Shown here piece after piece: positions 28,750 to 41,500 of a DNA stretch of 64,000 nt; position 1 is the stretch's first letter, and each line of letters begins with the position of its first letter. This stretch comes from Setaria digitata (lineage: Eukaryota; Nematoda; Chromadorea; Rhabditida; Setariidae), in the NCBI GenBank assembly GCA_003640385.1, contig RCAB01000208.1, positions 1 through 64,000 on the forward strand, written 5' to 3'. The notes under the pieces were generated by a model that worked only from the letters and a program-made list of their open reading frames with translations, was not told the DNA's origin and did not search any database. Made by a program: the position numbers and the translations under genes.

Positions 28750-30087
28750 TGAACCAGATAGGTGCCAGCCAGGTAAATAATCGAGCAAATTTCAAGCGGA
28801 CCGCTAACGATGATCTTGACCATCATATGGATGAAAATCTCTGCCAATATTCGAATCCATCCTCAATTTTCCTAACTGCAGTTTTTAGAATTCCTTTTCT
28901 TTTTTGTCCCCAACTTCTGCAAAAATCTTTTCGTTGTTCACGCACTGTAACAATGATAGCAAAAACTTCCCAAGGAGAATTTTTGAATCCTTCAAGGTTA
29001 GTAACACATTCAGAAAAGATACGACGGAGGTGAGGGATGGAATGTGAGAGTACGGAAGAGCGGACAGGGGACAGGGACAGGGAACGCGAGGACGAAGAGA
29101 AAAGATAACGGATGACGATGGTGGTAAACGTTTTTTAACTTTTGACGGTCATGCCTCATAACCGAATGTACCCTCTTAAATGGCGGCCGCTTCATTTAAA
29201 CGCTTTGAATCCGGAAATGCGAAACTGCGAGAATTTCGAAAGTACCGGTTGTCATAAGTTTAAACGAAAAGGAACAAAAACAAAGAAAAAAGAACGGGTA
29301 AAGAACCCCGAATAATTCTAAAACAGCGTGTGTGCAACAGCCAACATACCAGAAAATTGGAGGGGAAAAAAAGGGAAAATGAATCACTTGCAATGGTAAG
29401 TCTGGGAAGGTAGAAACTGTTTGTGGTATTATTAAAAGATTATGAACAAGAAAGCCACTGATATCGACCAAACCATATTTGATAGAGAGATATAATAATT
29501 TAACACAAAAACTCATTTCCGGCGATATTTATTTGTTATGAAGAAACAGTAGATATTGGTTGAAATGAACCCCTCTAAACGCAAAATTCTTTTAAAATTG
29601 CTAATCAGGCAAAGGAAACAAATACAGCAAAATGGATAAATAATCGATTTTGCTATTGAATTATGTCGTTAGAATAATTTACGCCAAAAGATTATTTTTG
29701 GGACAAATGGTGACTTTTCTATCAATTTGTATAGAAAAGCAAGAAGTATCCATCTTTTTTCCTACCCCTATTCGACCTGCAAGATAAACTGTTCTTTGCC
29801 ATTTCCTGGCTTTTTCCAGTGCGAAAAATCTGCCACCTTTACCACTTAATTCCGTAAAATTCTAATATTTCAATCATTCTTATGTAAAGATTGAAGCATA
29901 ATCTAACGCAATCATCCAGAAAAAATTGAAAAAACATAAAAGGTATGTTACAGTGCACATATTTTCACTAGTAGCCAATCTACTAGTAACACCGTACGTC
30001 TTGGGACACTGCAAATAAATCAATTATAGATATTCCAATAAATCTGCACCTGATCGTGATACATACGACTTTTCGCTTCTTTTTCAG
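28750..30087. other. Non-coding or unassigned region
   Basis: A/T content falls toward 29.0-29.3 kb (a NotI site gcggccgc near 29184; purine-rich gacagggac units at 29060-29090). The - strand frame over 29010-29516 is open except for one stop, but its product is a pyrimidine-strand Phe/Pro/Leu string without family resemblance. No gene assigned. Confidence 0.3.
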
Positions 30088-30197
30088 TGGATGATCAATC
30101 GGATGAATCATCTCCTCCATTATCAGCAAATCGAACTAGCAGATACAGTCGATCAGAAACTACGATCAATATAACTCATCGAATTCACATGAAATGA
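30088..30197 (+). CDS. Possible terminal exon of an unidentified gene
   Basis: Directly after a strong acceptor (ctttttcag) 36 codons are open in one frame, with DDQSDESSPPLSANRTSRYS and a stop after HRIHMK; hydrophilic, Ser-rich, like a protein tail. A second frame is open too (WMINRMNHLLHYQQ). No upstream exon could be joined with confidence. Confidence 0.25.
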
Positions 30198-30389
30198 CAG
30201 GTGAATTGAGGAGGTGATGGACCCGCACGGCAAGCTAGCAGGCTGGACAGTTTCTCCGATATGATACAACTCATAACTATACAACCTACTACCTCATCGA
30301 GCAAGCTGCCATTTGAGAGTATTAAATTGTAGGAATAATAATAGCAGCATCCGGGGATCGCTTTTCTATCACAGGAACGATCGTATCGA

Positions 30390-30450
30390 GGACAGTATAT
30401 GGTACGCTACGGTACGATATGGTATGGTATGGTACGATGCGGTACGGTGG
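30390..30450. repeat. Degenerate GGTAC/GGTAT repeat
   Basis: About ten 5-base units of the type ggta(c/t) in a row with substitutions. Confidence 0.8.
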
Positions 30451-30571
30451 ACAGGATAGAGGATGATATGGTGGCACGCAGTCTACCCGAGTGCCGAGCT
30501 CATGTTCGAAAGAAAGTCTCAACACAAGTTCGGATCTACGGGTTGACCGCGGGCTACCTCGCACCGGTAAC

Positions 30572-30593
30572 ACACACACACACACACACACAC
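30572..30593. repeat. (CA)n microsatellite
   Basis: About eleven uninterrupted CA units. Confidence 0.9.
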
Positions 30594-30714
30594 ATTCACA
30601 TCAACCTGAAATCGCCGTTGGTCACTCCTACACGTTCCGTCCCGAAATTTCAGCGGTGGCGTGATAACGACATCGGCTGTCGCGCAGAGTAACGAGTACC
30701 GAGTCGTGCCAACG

Positions 30715-30840
30715 ACGCAATCATCATCAAAATCATCACATCATCATTATCATCGTCAATATCAGCATCAACATTACTAACATTAGTTACCATCACTACT
30801 AATTTATCACTACCGCCATCGCCCTTCACCACTGCAACAG
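30715..30840. repeat. Degenerate ATC/CAT trinucleotide tract
   Basis: Rows of atcatc, atcaac and catcact motifs with no G-rich counterpart; cryptic simple sequence. Confidence 0.7.
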
Positions 30841-31525
30841 TCCTACCCACATCTGACCTCTCGCCACGTACTACTCGAACCAATCTGAAGGAGCTACATC
30901 TACGAACCCATCGAGATGGGCGCGGCTAATGTGCAAGGGTTGACCTTTGACCCACTCTCTTAAATTTATCAACATCTTTCTGCCGAGTGTTACCCAATTA
31001 TCCTTACATATTCCTTTCAGCACCTCTCCTTCTCCTTTCCCCTTCCTCTCTTACTTCACTCTCTCTCGTCTGCTCTCCATATTCCTCTTTTTCCATCCTC
31101 TCTCGAGGGAAAAATAAAAATTTCCCATGTCTATTTGCCGAGATGACCCACTGAACGAAAAATGTCACGATCCCTCCTCCTCCTCCACCCCCTCCTTTTC
31201 CCTCCCCTCATATTATTTGCCCACCCACCATTTCTCTCCTCATCACCCATTCCGTTCCCTCATAATGAATGGTAATTAATATTCGGAAGCGAACATACTT
31301 CACTATTTGACTTGAACAAAACAAACCACTGGCCAATCGATAATCTGTAGAAGAGATACTCAGATAAGCTCAGAAATGAGCTGAACATCGTGTCATCCTC
31401 AAATGTACCACTGTCACTAACGGGTCAAACGAAAACGTCACGTACAAGCATTTAGCTGTCGACAAGGCAAGTCCAGCACCAACGTGCAAATAGTAAAGAT
31501 GCAACGAAACGTCCACAAAATTCTA

Positions 31526-31670
31526 CAACACACACACATACGTACACATACACGCACACACATACACGTGCACGTATACATACACGTACACATACACGTG
31601 CACGTATACATACACACACATACACATACACAACGTACAGGCACACACATATATATATGTATTTGTGTGT
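31526..31670. repeat. Compound CA/TACACGTG simple repeat
   Basis: Alternating acacac, tacaca and cacgtgcacgta blocks; the 20-base core around acgtgcacgtatacatacac occurs twice. Confidence 0.85.
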
Positions 31671-31702
31671 ATAGTTGAAGAGGTGGTCTAACATCAATAG
31701 CA

Positions 31703-31850
31703 ATGATTGGGATGGGATGGGAGGAGATGAGACGAGACGGAATGGGAGGGAAGAGGCGAGACGAGACGGACAGGACCAGACGAGACAGGACAGGACAGGA
31801 CTGACGGGACGGGACAGGACAGGTCGGGTCGGACGGACGGACCGATGAAA
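31703..31850. repeat. Purine-rich GGACA/GAGACGA repeat
   Basis: Many 5-7 base units of the types gggac, ggaca and gagacga, almost no pyrimidine runs on the + strand. Open frames across it are artefacts of repetition. Confidence 0.85.
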
Positions 31851-33524
31851 GAACGGAGGGGAATGGCTGTGCCCGCCGCGGCCATTAGTGTCTGCCCGTG
31901 CCAACTACTGGCATACTGAAAGGACCTCCCAATGATCCTCCTTTGTGATGAGGGACAGGAAGTGCACGGACCACTGCGGAATGCGGAACGGTGGAGTGCA
32001 CTGCGGAACAGGCCTTGATAGAAAGGAGAAGACAGCTGTTCTGTTATCACTTTAAAGATGATATGAGACTGATAAAGCAATTATCAATATCATTTCATTT
32101 ACTCACTTTTTTTGATGATACCAAATGGTTGACGGTATAATCAACTTCTCATGGTTTTTTTTTTTTTTTTTTCCTTATCATCTCTTATCTCTTCCCTTTA
32201 AGCTTTTATGGTACCATTTATCTTTTATCTTTTCTATCCATTCAGAGGTTTTTTCTTTTTTTTTGTGTGTGTTTAATCCTATTTTTCATTGTTCCCCTGT
32301 TTTTTTTTTCGTTATTTTCTTGTAAAAACGATTGTTAGAAAGGAAATAAAATAAAAAAATTCTTCTTTAGACGCAAGGGTAAACGATTAATCGATAGAAA
32401 AGAATTATTTGTTGAATGTTCTTCCTTCTCTTACTTTTCATATTTTTCTAAAAAAAAAAAAAGAAAAAAAAAGAAAAGGTTAATTATTAAGTTATCAATT
32501 ACTAATATATATATTCCTTATATAATATTCCACTTAAATAAACTTTGATTAATTATTTGGCTTTTTGATTCTTGCAGCGTATATTTAATAATCTTATCAT
32601 ATTTTGTAATTATTTTAAGTTGCGAAAATGGTTGCGAAGAAAATTTGATTTGTTAAATAAATTTTATTAAAATACACATTTTAGTATATGAAATATTATG
32701 TATGCTATTTTAAATATACAATTTGAAGGAAATGGAAGCAAATAGTATTTCCAAAAGTTATTAATTTCATTTTGTTTTGCGCATATGTACTTTTGATAGC
32801 ATCAATTTCCAGGAATTTAAGAATGATTGGATTAATGGAGAAAATGTTTCTAATTGTCAGACATTTCGAAATTAGCATAGCCAATAATAATCGATTTCTA
32901 GCCATAATGAAGCAAACAGATGATGTCAAGTTATTTATTCTAGGACATTTCATGTATTTTTAATTAATCATTTTTGTTTCATTTAATCAATCGATCCATT
33001 TCCTCGTTCAGTGATGAGTTACTACTTTATTATACAATTAAAATCATCATATTTCTCTTTTCAAATCTTTTATTGTAAATGTAAATTTATGGGAATAGTT
33101 CGCAAAAAAAAAGTGGGAAATTTGAACGTTAAAATTAATTAATTGATGATCTGTTACTGTCCTGTAAATGTGCTTTATAATCATTTTCTGATCATTCTCA
33201 GCATTAGATATTTCTTCTTTGTTTTTTTTTTTTTTTTTCTTAATAAAAATGATACCTAGAAGGAAGATGTAAGTGTAAAAAAGAAAAAATAGGTGAAGTA
33301 GGTGCAAAAATCCCCAGATAGGATATTATCCCTAATTAAATACATTTGAATTATAAAAGCACAAGTGCAAATTGCTATAGAATAAAATTAAAAAATAATG
33401 AAATTAAAAAGTAGTTGTGAATTCTCGTGATTTTAGCAATTGTAAACATTTTCTATTTACCCATTTTTATTTTTTGTTCTAGAATATTCAGATGGAAGAA
33501 AAAAACTATAAAATGTAAAATAAG

Positions 33525-33562
<38 letters not shown>

Positions 33563-33848
33563 NTAAAATAAGCTAAAAAAAAAAAAAAAAAAAAAAACTA
33601 AGCCGATGAGTCATCGTCATTTAAAGAAAAAAAAAAACAAAATAAAATTGACAACGAAAAAAAAAAAAAGAAATTATTTGTTGCTTTTGAGAAGAAGAAG
33701 GGAAGAAATGGCGAATGAGAGCATATTTGATGTTTTTAAGCATGTGATGTCAACATTTTCACATGATATTGATCAGTCCGGTCGAGAAGCTGTTCTCGAG
33801 AGTTGTAATGACGAATTTTAGTTCCAATACAATCTTCCTTTTCCTTTG

Positions 33849-33883
<35 letters not shown>

Positions 33884-34727
33884 NGAGGAATTTGACTTGA
33901 TTTTTGGATTTCTATTTTATTTTATTTTATCATGGTACGAATTGCTTCATTTTACTGAAAAGTGAAATGGAAATAATTTTCATAAATTTTATTGGAAAAG
34001 AAAAAAATGGAGCTAATTATTTGAATTAGGAGTGGTGATAATTTAAGAATGAAATGTTTGGAATTCTTTTTCTTTAAATTATTTTTATATTAATAATTAA
34101 TTATTACTAATGGAAGAGAAAATAAAAAATAAATTTAAAGCATTTCATTTCAGCTCTTTTATGATTATTATTATTATTTTTTTTTTGAAATGTTGGAATA
34201 ATACGTACATATTTTCCGTTCATTCCATGACTCCAACATTTTTTGTTTTATTTTTTTTTTTTTCGTTTTTTTCCCCTGCCAAATATCAAAAATTAATATG
34301 GAAACTCATTACATTACTTGATAAATAACCATTTATTATATCTGATAACTAACATTCATGTTCGATAATTAACTACCCTGGAAAGTAACAAATATCAAAG
34401 AACAAAATAAATGAATATGAAAATTGATTACATTTGACGATCAACTATCAAAAAAAAAAAATCAATCTTCTGCATTTCACTTAAATAGTAAATAGACGTT
34501 TACGTAAATAACAGTAAAAGATAATTGGTAAATAATTACTGATAATGAAACGACGATAACAGGAAATAATACACAATGAATTTTTAAATAAGGAAGAAAA
34601 TAAGAGATGAATAATAGTAATAATGGTATTAATTGGCTGACTAATTGGCTAATAATTATGATTAATACCATAATTACAATAATTAATCAGCTAATAGGCA
34701 GCAAATAATTGCCAACAATAAAACTAT

Positions 34728-34750
34728 ATATATATATATATATATATATG
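34728..34750. repeat. (TA)n microsatellite
   Basis: About eleven TA units. Confidence 0.9.
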
Positions 34751-35114
34751 TGATTAATAAAAAGCAAATGATAATGGAAAATAAATAATGATTAACATAT
34801 AAATGAGGAATTGATGATATATAAAAAATAGTAAGTAATAAATAGCAAATAATAATAATAAATAGAATATTGAGTTTTGAATTACGCTAAATAATATTAA
34901 TGGTGATAATGATTATAAATAGTAATAATAAATCACAATGTAAAAATAAGAAACAGAAGTGGCAATAATTAATTATTCATTATTATTCCTTGTTTGTCAC
35001 TACTAATTCTCGTTTTTCTCTTTCTTTTTTTTTTTTATGAATTGTCATCATACATTTATTTGCTATTGTCCACATGTTTGTGATTTATTATTCTCAGTAA
35101 ATAAATGGCATAAT

Positions 35115-35205
35115 AAGAATGGAATAAATAATTAATAATCATAATAATTGCAAATGACATAACAGGAACTGAATAGGTAATTAATAATCATAATAATTGT
35201 AATGG
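35115..35205. repeat. Direct repeat with core taattaataatcataataatt
   Basis: Two copies of attaataatcataataattg about 55 bases apart with similar flanks. Confidence 0.6.
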
Positions 35206-35445
35206 AAATAGGAAAACATGCATGATGCGTGGAGAGGATTCGATGTGAACAGAATTTATATCATCATTGCTGAAATGAAAAGTAAGTATACAATTGGAAA
35301 TGGGTTTAAATGTAAAAGTTCTATGTGAAACATCTGTTTAAGCGTGAAAATGATATATTAATAAGAATTTCTCTTTTTTTTTTTTTTTTCCTTTTCTTTT
35401 TTTTTTCCCACCTCCTTTTCTATTTTCATACAATTCCATTTGCTA

Positions 35446-35477
<32 letters not shown>

Positions 35478-36391
35478 TTTTATCTTTTATTCTCAATTCT
35501 TGCTAAAATACATCGTCAATTGTAATGTTATAATGGAGCTGAGAAAAGATTTCAAGCAAGTATTTGAGGTGGTGAAAAAATTCTTTTTTTTTTTTCTTCA
35601 ATTATAACGTAAAACATCTGCGAAATGTAGAAAAATGGAAAAAAAAAAAATTCTCTTTTTTTTTTTGCCACCTCTTTCTCGTTCTTTTTTTTGTAATAAA
35701 TTATGCTAAAAATTAAAATGAAATAAGTTTGAAAATGAGGAATGAATTGATTGTCAAGTTAGATGGGTTGTTAATGGGCCGGAAATTTGAAAAAAAAAAA
35801 AAAAAAAAAATGCAGCAATATCTATGGTAATTAATAATAATTGATAATAATAACAATAAGCAAAAATAAAAATGATAATAATAATAATATCCAAACTTTG
35901 TGTCTTTTCCTTCTTATTTTGCTTTGCTAAATAATAATTAAAAAATGTTACCTATACTGTTTACTGTATGTTCTGTTATTTTTCTTTTTTAACATAGCGA
36001 TAATTAAAATTCACATCTAACCAAATATTTTATCAGTTTTAGAATCAACATTCGTACAAATATTCGTGAGAAACTGTTAAAATTTAAATTTCGCATGGTT
36101 TAATTCGAGAGAACGATGAAAGAAATGAGAAAAAAAAAAAAAAAAAAAAGGAAAGTAAAATAAATAATATCACATGTTTTTATAACACGTGACATTTGCG
36201 TTAGAAGTGATAATAATATGTTATCATATTAAACAATCCATAATTTATCAAATTGATTTTAACTAGAAAAAAATCAAATGATTCAAAAAAAAAAAAAAGG
36301 ATGAACGCATAATATTTCTAAAATTATTTAAAAAAAAATTATAATGATTTCTTTCAATTTTTTATCACCGGTAGCTATTTTTTCGTTTTTG

Positions 36392-38379
36392 TCAACTTCT
36401 TGTCCTTAAATAAGGCGGCGGATAACCAAAATACATCGTATAAGCATTTGGATATACTCTGTAAATTTGTTTATTCATCTTCGAAAAAAAAAAAAAAAAA
36501 ATAAAATTCAACCATCAGTGCAAAATTTTATTTCAAAATTAAACTCTCATTAAGCGAGAGAGAGAGAGAGAGAGAGAAAGAGAGGGAGAAAGAGGGGGAG
36601 AGAGAGGGAGAGAAAGGGAGGGAGGGAAAAAAAAAAAAATGAAAAATTTATTTCCGATAAATGATATGCTTGTCAAATTGATAGCTTTCTTCTCATGAAA
36701 TCTGATATCATTTGATGATTCATGAAAAAGAAAAAACTTACAATTTTCGTTGTTTATTTCGAGCATCATAAAAATCGGTAACAAGTGTGCCTGATGCACC
36801 TTGTCCATCTGTATTAGTTGGTTCATTTACAATGCTGTAAAAAAAAAAAAAAAAAAAAAGAGAGAACAAAGGGAAAGGAAAATTGAATAATATTTTTAAA
36901 AATAATTCATTTAAAGATGGAAATTAATTAATTAAATTTGAAAAAATTACTATTTTGGATAGGGATGCTTCTTCTTGTAGAGTGATGATGCTGCTGATCC
37001 CATTACAATAAGCGGTATGGTGCATAAAATACTAATAATCATTGATGCCCAAACGCCATTCTAAATTTCATATTTAATTAATCATTCTTTTTCATTAAAT
37101 TATTTTCTTCCTTTACTTTTAGGGAATATATATAAATGAGTAAATTATAATTTCAATTATGCTGATATTAATTTAGTAGTGACATTAAATCGTAATTAAG
37201 ATGAATTTCCTATTGAAAACCTGAAATATTAATCAAAAAGACCGAATGGAAAATGTGATCTCAAAGGATCACTTCTAAAATCTCCTAGTTTAATTAGCAA
37301 TTTGTAAGTTAATGAATGAAGCAATGAATCAATTTGTAAATTAATGAATTGAATGCAACTTTGGTATAATAAAATTATCGTTAGTTACAATTTCTGATTT
37401 GAAATTTTAAAAAATAAATAGCAAATCATTACAAATTAAAACTAACAAATGGATCAACAAAAGCTTGACATAATGCAGCTCGTGTCCTTCGGACAATGTT
37501 AAATAGTGGTACACAACTTGACACATTTGTGGACATCTATAAAGCGATTGCAAATTAAGTAATTAATAAATTAAGGGAAAAAAAGAGACAAAAGAAGCGG
37601 CAAACAATCTATATTATATTATTGTTATTTATCAGTAGATTATTCCTTTCTGGTCTTTTTATTTTCGATTTGTTCGTTTATTTTGAGCTTATTGTAAAAG
37701 ATCATAATATGGAAGAATTTATAAAATTTCAGTGAAAATTTCAATATTTAAATCTAAGAAAATCGATCCCAGAGTTATTGTTATTGAAATGCTTTTGCAG
37801 TTGCATCTTATTTTTAAGTCCATTCATTCATCCATTTAGAAGCACTTTCTGATAATATTAAATCTATTACATCCTATTACGGAATAACCCATCCAGAAAA
37901 GCTATTTATATCAATTATTCGAAGCCTTAGAATTGGTACTTCAAAATAAATCATAGAATTAGTTCTAGTCCCTTTCATATTTCTTTTATTTAGTCCAGAT
38001 ATAGCAGTATACAGCTTGATTCCCCTTAATTGAATAATCATAATTATGAGATATACATTTTAGGTTTATTTACAGTATTTTTTTTTTAGAAATTCACCGA
38101 TCTTTTCAGGAGAAAAAAGCGATATTGAAGTGAAACATTTATTAGTTCTGAATGTTATATTAAAATAACATCATCAGAAGCATTTTTAAAAAATTAGAAG
38201 TCTATTAAACATCTACTTATTTGAAAATGTTTTTAAAAATATCAAAGATTCCATTAAAAGACATTTCTTTCTGCAGTTTTTAATTTAACTAATCATTTTT
38301 GTTACTTAAAACAAAAAAAAAAAAAAAATATTTTTGCATTAACATAGTGGGATTTACTTTCTGAAACAATCATCCACTG

Positions 38380-38414
<35 letters not shown>

Positions 38415-38470
38415 TTAAATAATCATTCATTGTCTTTCTTTTGGAATTTTTTAAATAATCATCTATTGTC

Positions 38471-38507
<37 letters not shown>

Positions 38508-41500
38508 ATGCTAACTGTAAATATCATTAATATAATGATAATTTTAATGATTTTTGTGAATTTACATTAACCTGTATGCGAACATGCTGAATATAATTTC
38601 CAATTTGTTGTTCCATTTCATGTACCAATTGATCAGCAGCTGTTCGAAAATATTCATTTAAATTTGATGATAGCAATGCTTGCGCATGCTGTAATTTACC
38701 TGTTAATGCAACACTTGGCAATGTAAGTCGTTTTAATCGATCATTTAATTCAGTAAGCATTTTTAATGCACTGGCAAGATTTCGCACTGCTCGATTTACA
38801 TCTTTCATCTAAATAAACAATTTATTAATTTAAAATTATTTCAATCATATCTTTAAGAAGGTAAATTTGGTGGTTTTTGAACAATTAAACGAACTAAATG
38901 AAAATGACTGAAAGAAAATAAATGAAAAAAGCTGGGAGGAAAAAGAAATAAATAGACGTAATGCGTATGTTAAAAAAGAGAAATTAGTAGCCATTAATAA
39001 ATTTTAAATCATTTCAAATTTTTTTTTTTTTTTTTTTTATTTTTAAAGAATATTCATGTAGCTGTGGTGAAAATTTAAAATAAATAAAAAATACTTGAAA
39101 GATACCATAATGTATACTTTTTATTGAACAAGCAATCAGTAATTAGTAACTGTGAAAGAAATTTAAAGTAATTTATAATTTCATAAAAAAATTGTTAGAA
39201 TTTTTCCTCTTTCAGTTTGTCAATTAAACAAAAAAAAAAAAAAAAAGGAGAAAAATTAGAAAATAAACTAACTTGAAGAGTTCGCCATTGCTCAGCAATT
39301 GTTTGAATATATCGTGGAAGATTTCCAATTGCATGATCATCTTCGATAACACTTATAATTCGAGGAATTTTTTCAAGTTGTTCTACACTATCTTTAATCT
39401 AAAAAGAAGAATGTCTCTTTTTTTCAAAATTTAAAAAGAAAAAAAATGGATGAAATTTAGGAACCGGAAAGAAAAAGAGTAATTTTCTCTTCAATTTTCC
39501 TTTCATTAAACAAAAATTTGCAATGGCAAAATTTAAAAAACGAAAAGAAAGAACTAGAAAAGAAATTTTTTGAAAGATATTAAACAAAATTTATAATTAC
39601 AAAAACTATTACCAATCTAAAAATTACATTTGCAGAAAGATGCTGAATAAAAAAAAAACCTGTTGAGAAATTTGTTCAATGTTTGATTCAATTGTTATAT
39701 TGAATATTTGTTGTAACATTGTAAGTTGTTCTGGTGAAGCAAATGTTGCAATTGATCGTGATAAACTGATATCCGAGAAAGCTTCATGAATATTAGATTC
39801 AAGATGATCATATAATTCTTTACCATATTCTCGCAAATCATATAAATGATATTTATTATCCATGGCAAATATTTGATACAATGTTTCGTTACGCATACAT
39901 GATCTTATCACATTAGCTAGTGATAATTGATTCATTAGTGGTGATAAATCTTCTTCAATTTGTTTACTACGCCATGCATCAAATAGACGTTCACTGAACT
40001 GTAAATATTACAAAAATTCACAGACATTTTATGAAATTTTACAGTGAAAATAGTGTAAAAATTGCATTTGAATATATAGTTGATGATATGACTAAATAAA
40101 TTTACCGAATTTCTCTTCAGAATATATTAAAACAACTTTTCATATATTTCAAATCTCTTAAAAGATCTTTTCATATATTTTTGAATATATTAAAGTAACT
40201 TCTATATCTTTTAAATGTAAATTTATATGTGATAAGTTGATAATAATTTTAATCAGATTTACAATATTCATACTTATATATAAATTTGGTTAATCAATTT
40301 TAATGAATTATTATTAATGATCGTTTTTTTTTTTTTCTTGGAAAAAAATCAGCATTTGTTTAAAACAGACATGAGATGATAAGTTGATAATGATTTTGTA
40401 AGAATTTACCGAAAGCATATCAGGCCTTGAAAATGGATCATCTAGTGGCCAACATCCAAGTGAATAGGCATTTGCACCAATAAAGAGCAATGAAGCTGTT
40501 AAGGCAGCGATCAGTGGTAGCAATATCACTGCTAACCAAATTCCACTGCAAACTTTTCTGCTTTGATAAATTCATGTCCAATTCGATAATTTCAGAAAAA
40601 CGAAAAGCAGAAGAAAATTTCCTCTTATTAATTAGAAAAGCAAATGATCTCAAGACTGTTAAATTCTTCTAGGTTATGATGATAGGTGGCATTGAATTAT
40701 CACTTGATCCAATACATTAACTTTGCTTATCAAATTATCAATCCTTTTTGCCATTACAGCAATCTGTTTTGTAGCTGATTAAAGTAACAATTATCATTTT
40801 AAATTATAGAAAAAATAATTATCATTATCATTTTAATTGATCGTTTTGTAAAATGTTAACCAATCACGTTATTAGTACTTTAATCAGTTATAAAGCAGCA
40901 ATCAATAAATGCTATGTAATTATATCAGAAAAATTTGCATAAATTAACTAATTATAAAATTTTTGACAGGAAAAAGATTAACTAACCAGACGAAAAGTTT
41001 ACTTCCAGTTGATCGAACACAACAATCATTTCGATAATCACTTGGCCGACGACCAAAACATCCATAACATAGTGCAAACAAAAAATAAAGTGCTTTTAAA
41101 GAAAATATGGCACATAAAGTTAGGGAAGCATACCATCTAAAAGTAATTTAATTAATTTTAAATTATCCCAACTGATATTACTGTACAAATATTTTGATAT
41201 TATTTGCACTTTCTTTTTTTAACCTCAATTAATGCAAATCTTTAAATTTATAACTTTTATTAATTTTTGTGCTTAAAATTTTAGGGAAAAAAAGTGGTAT
41301 TTTGAAGAAAAAGAAACTTATATCTGTTGTGTAGTTTATGGTAATTAAATATTTAAAAATATTTGCTAATTAAAATTTGCACTTTCAGCTTTCCGAAAAA
41401 GTCATCCTAAATAATTCGCCTCTTTTTTTTTAAAGAAAACATACGTGTATTGCACAATGTTATGGTAATTAGTACCCATATATTGTTTTAATAAATTATG

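Larger units (their letters stand above)
32100..36391. other. A/T-rich intergenic region downstream of prominin
   Basis: About 4.3 kb of A/T-rich DNA with long A or T runs (Ns at 33563 and 33884 sit in them), trinucleotide taa/aat tracts and no convincing exon. Candidate 3' UTR of prominin lies at its right end. Confidence 0.5.

Noticed and set aside
29010..29516. Nearly continuous - strand frame of about 170 codons
   Set aside because: Interrupted by a stop, no acceptor or donor at its ends, pyrimidine-strand composition and no family resemblance.
31452..31904. 150-codon - strand open frame
   Set aside because: It translates the GGACA and CA repeats (Pro/Ser/Arg then Cys/Val strings); length follows from simple-sequence periodicity.
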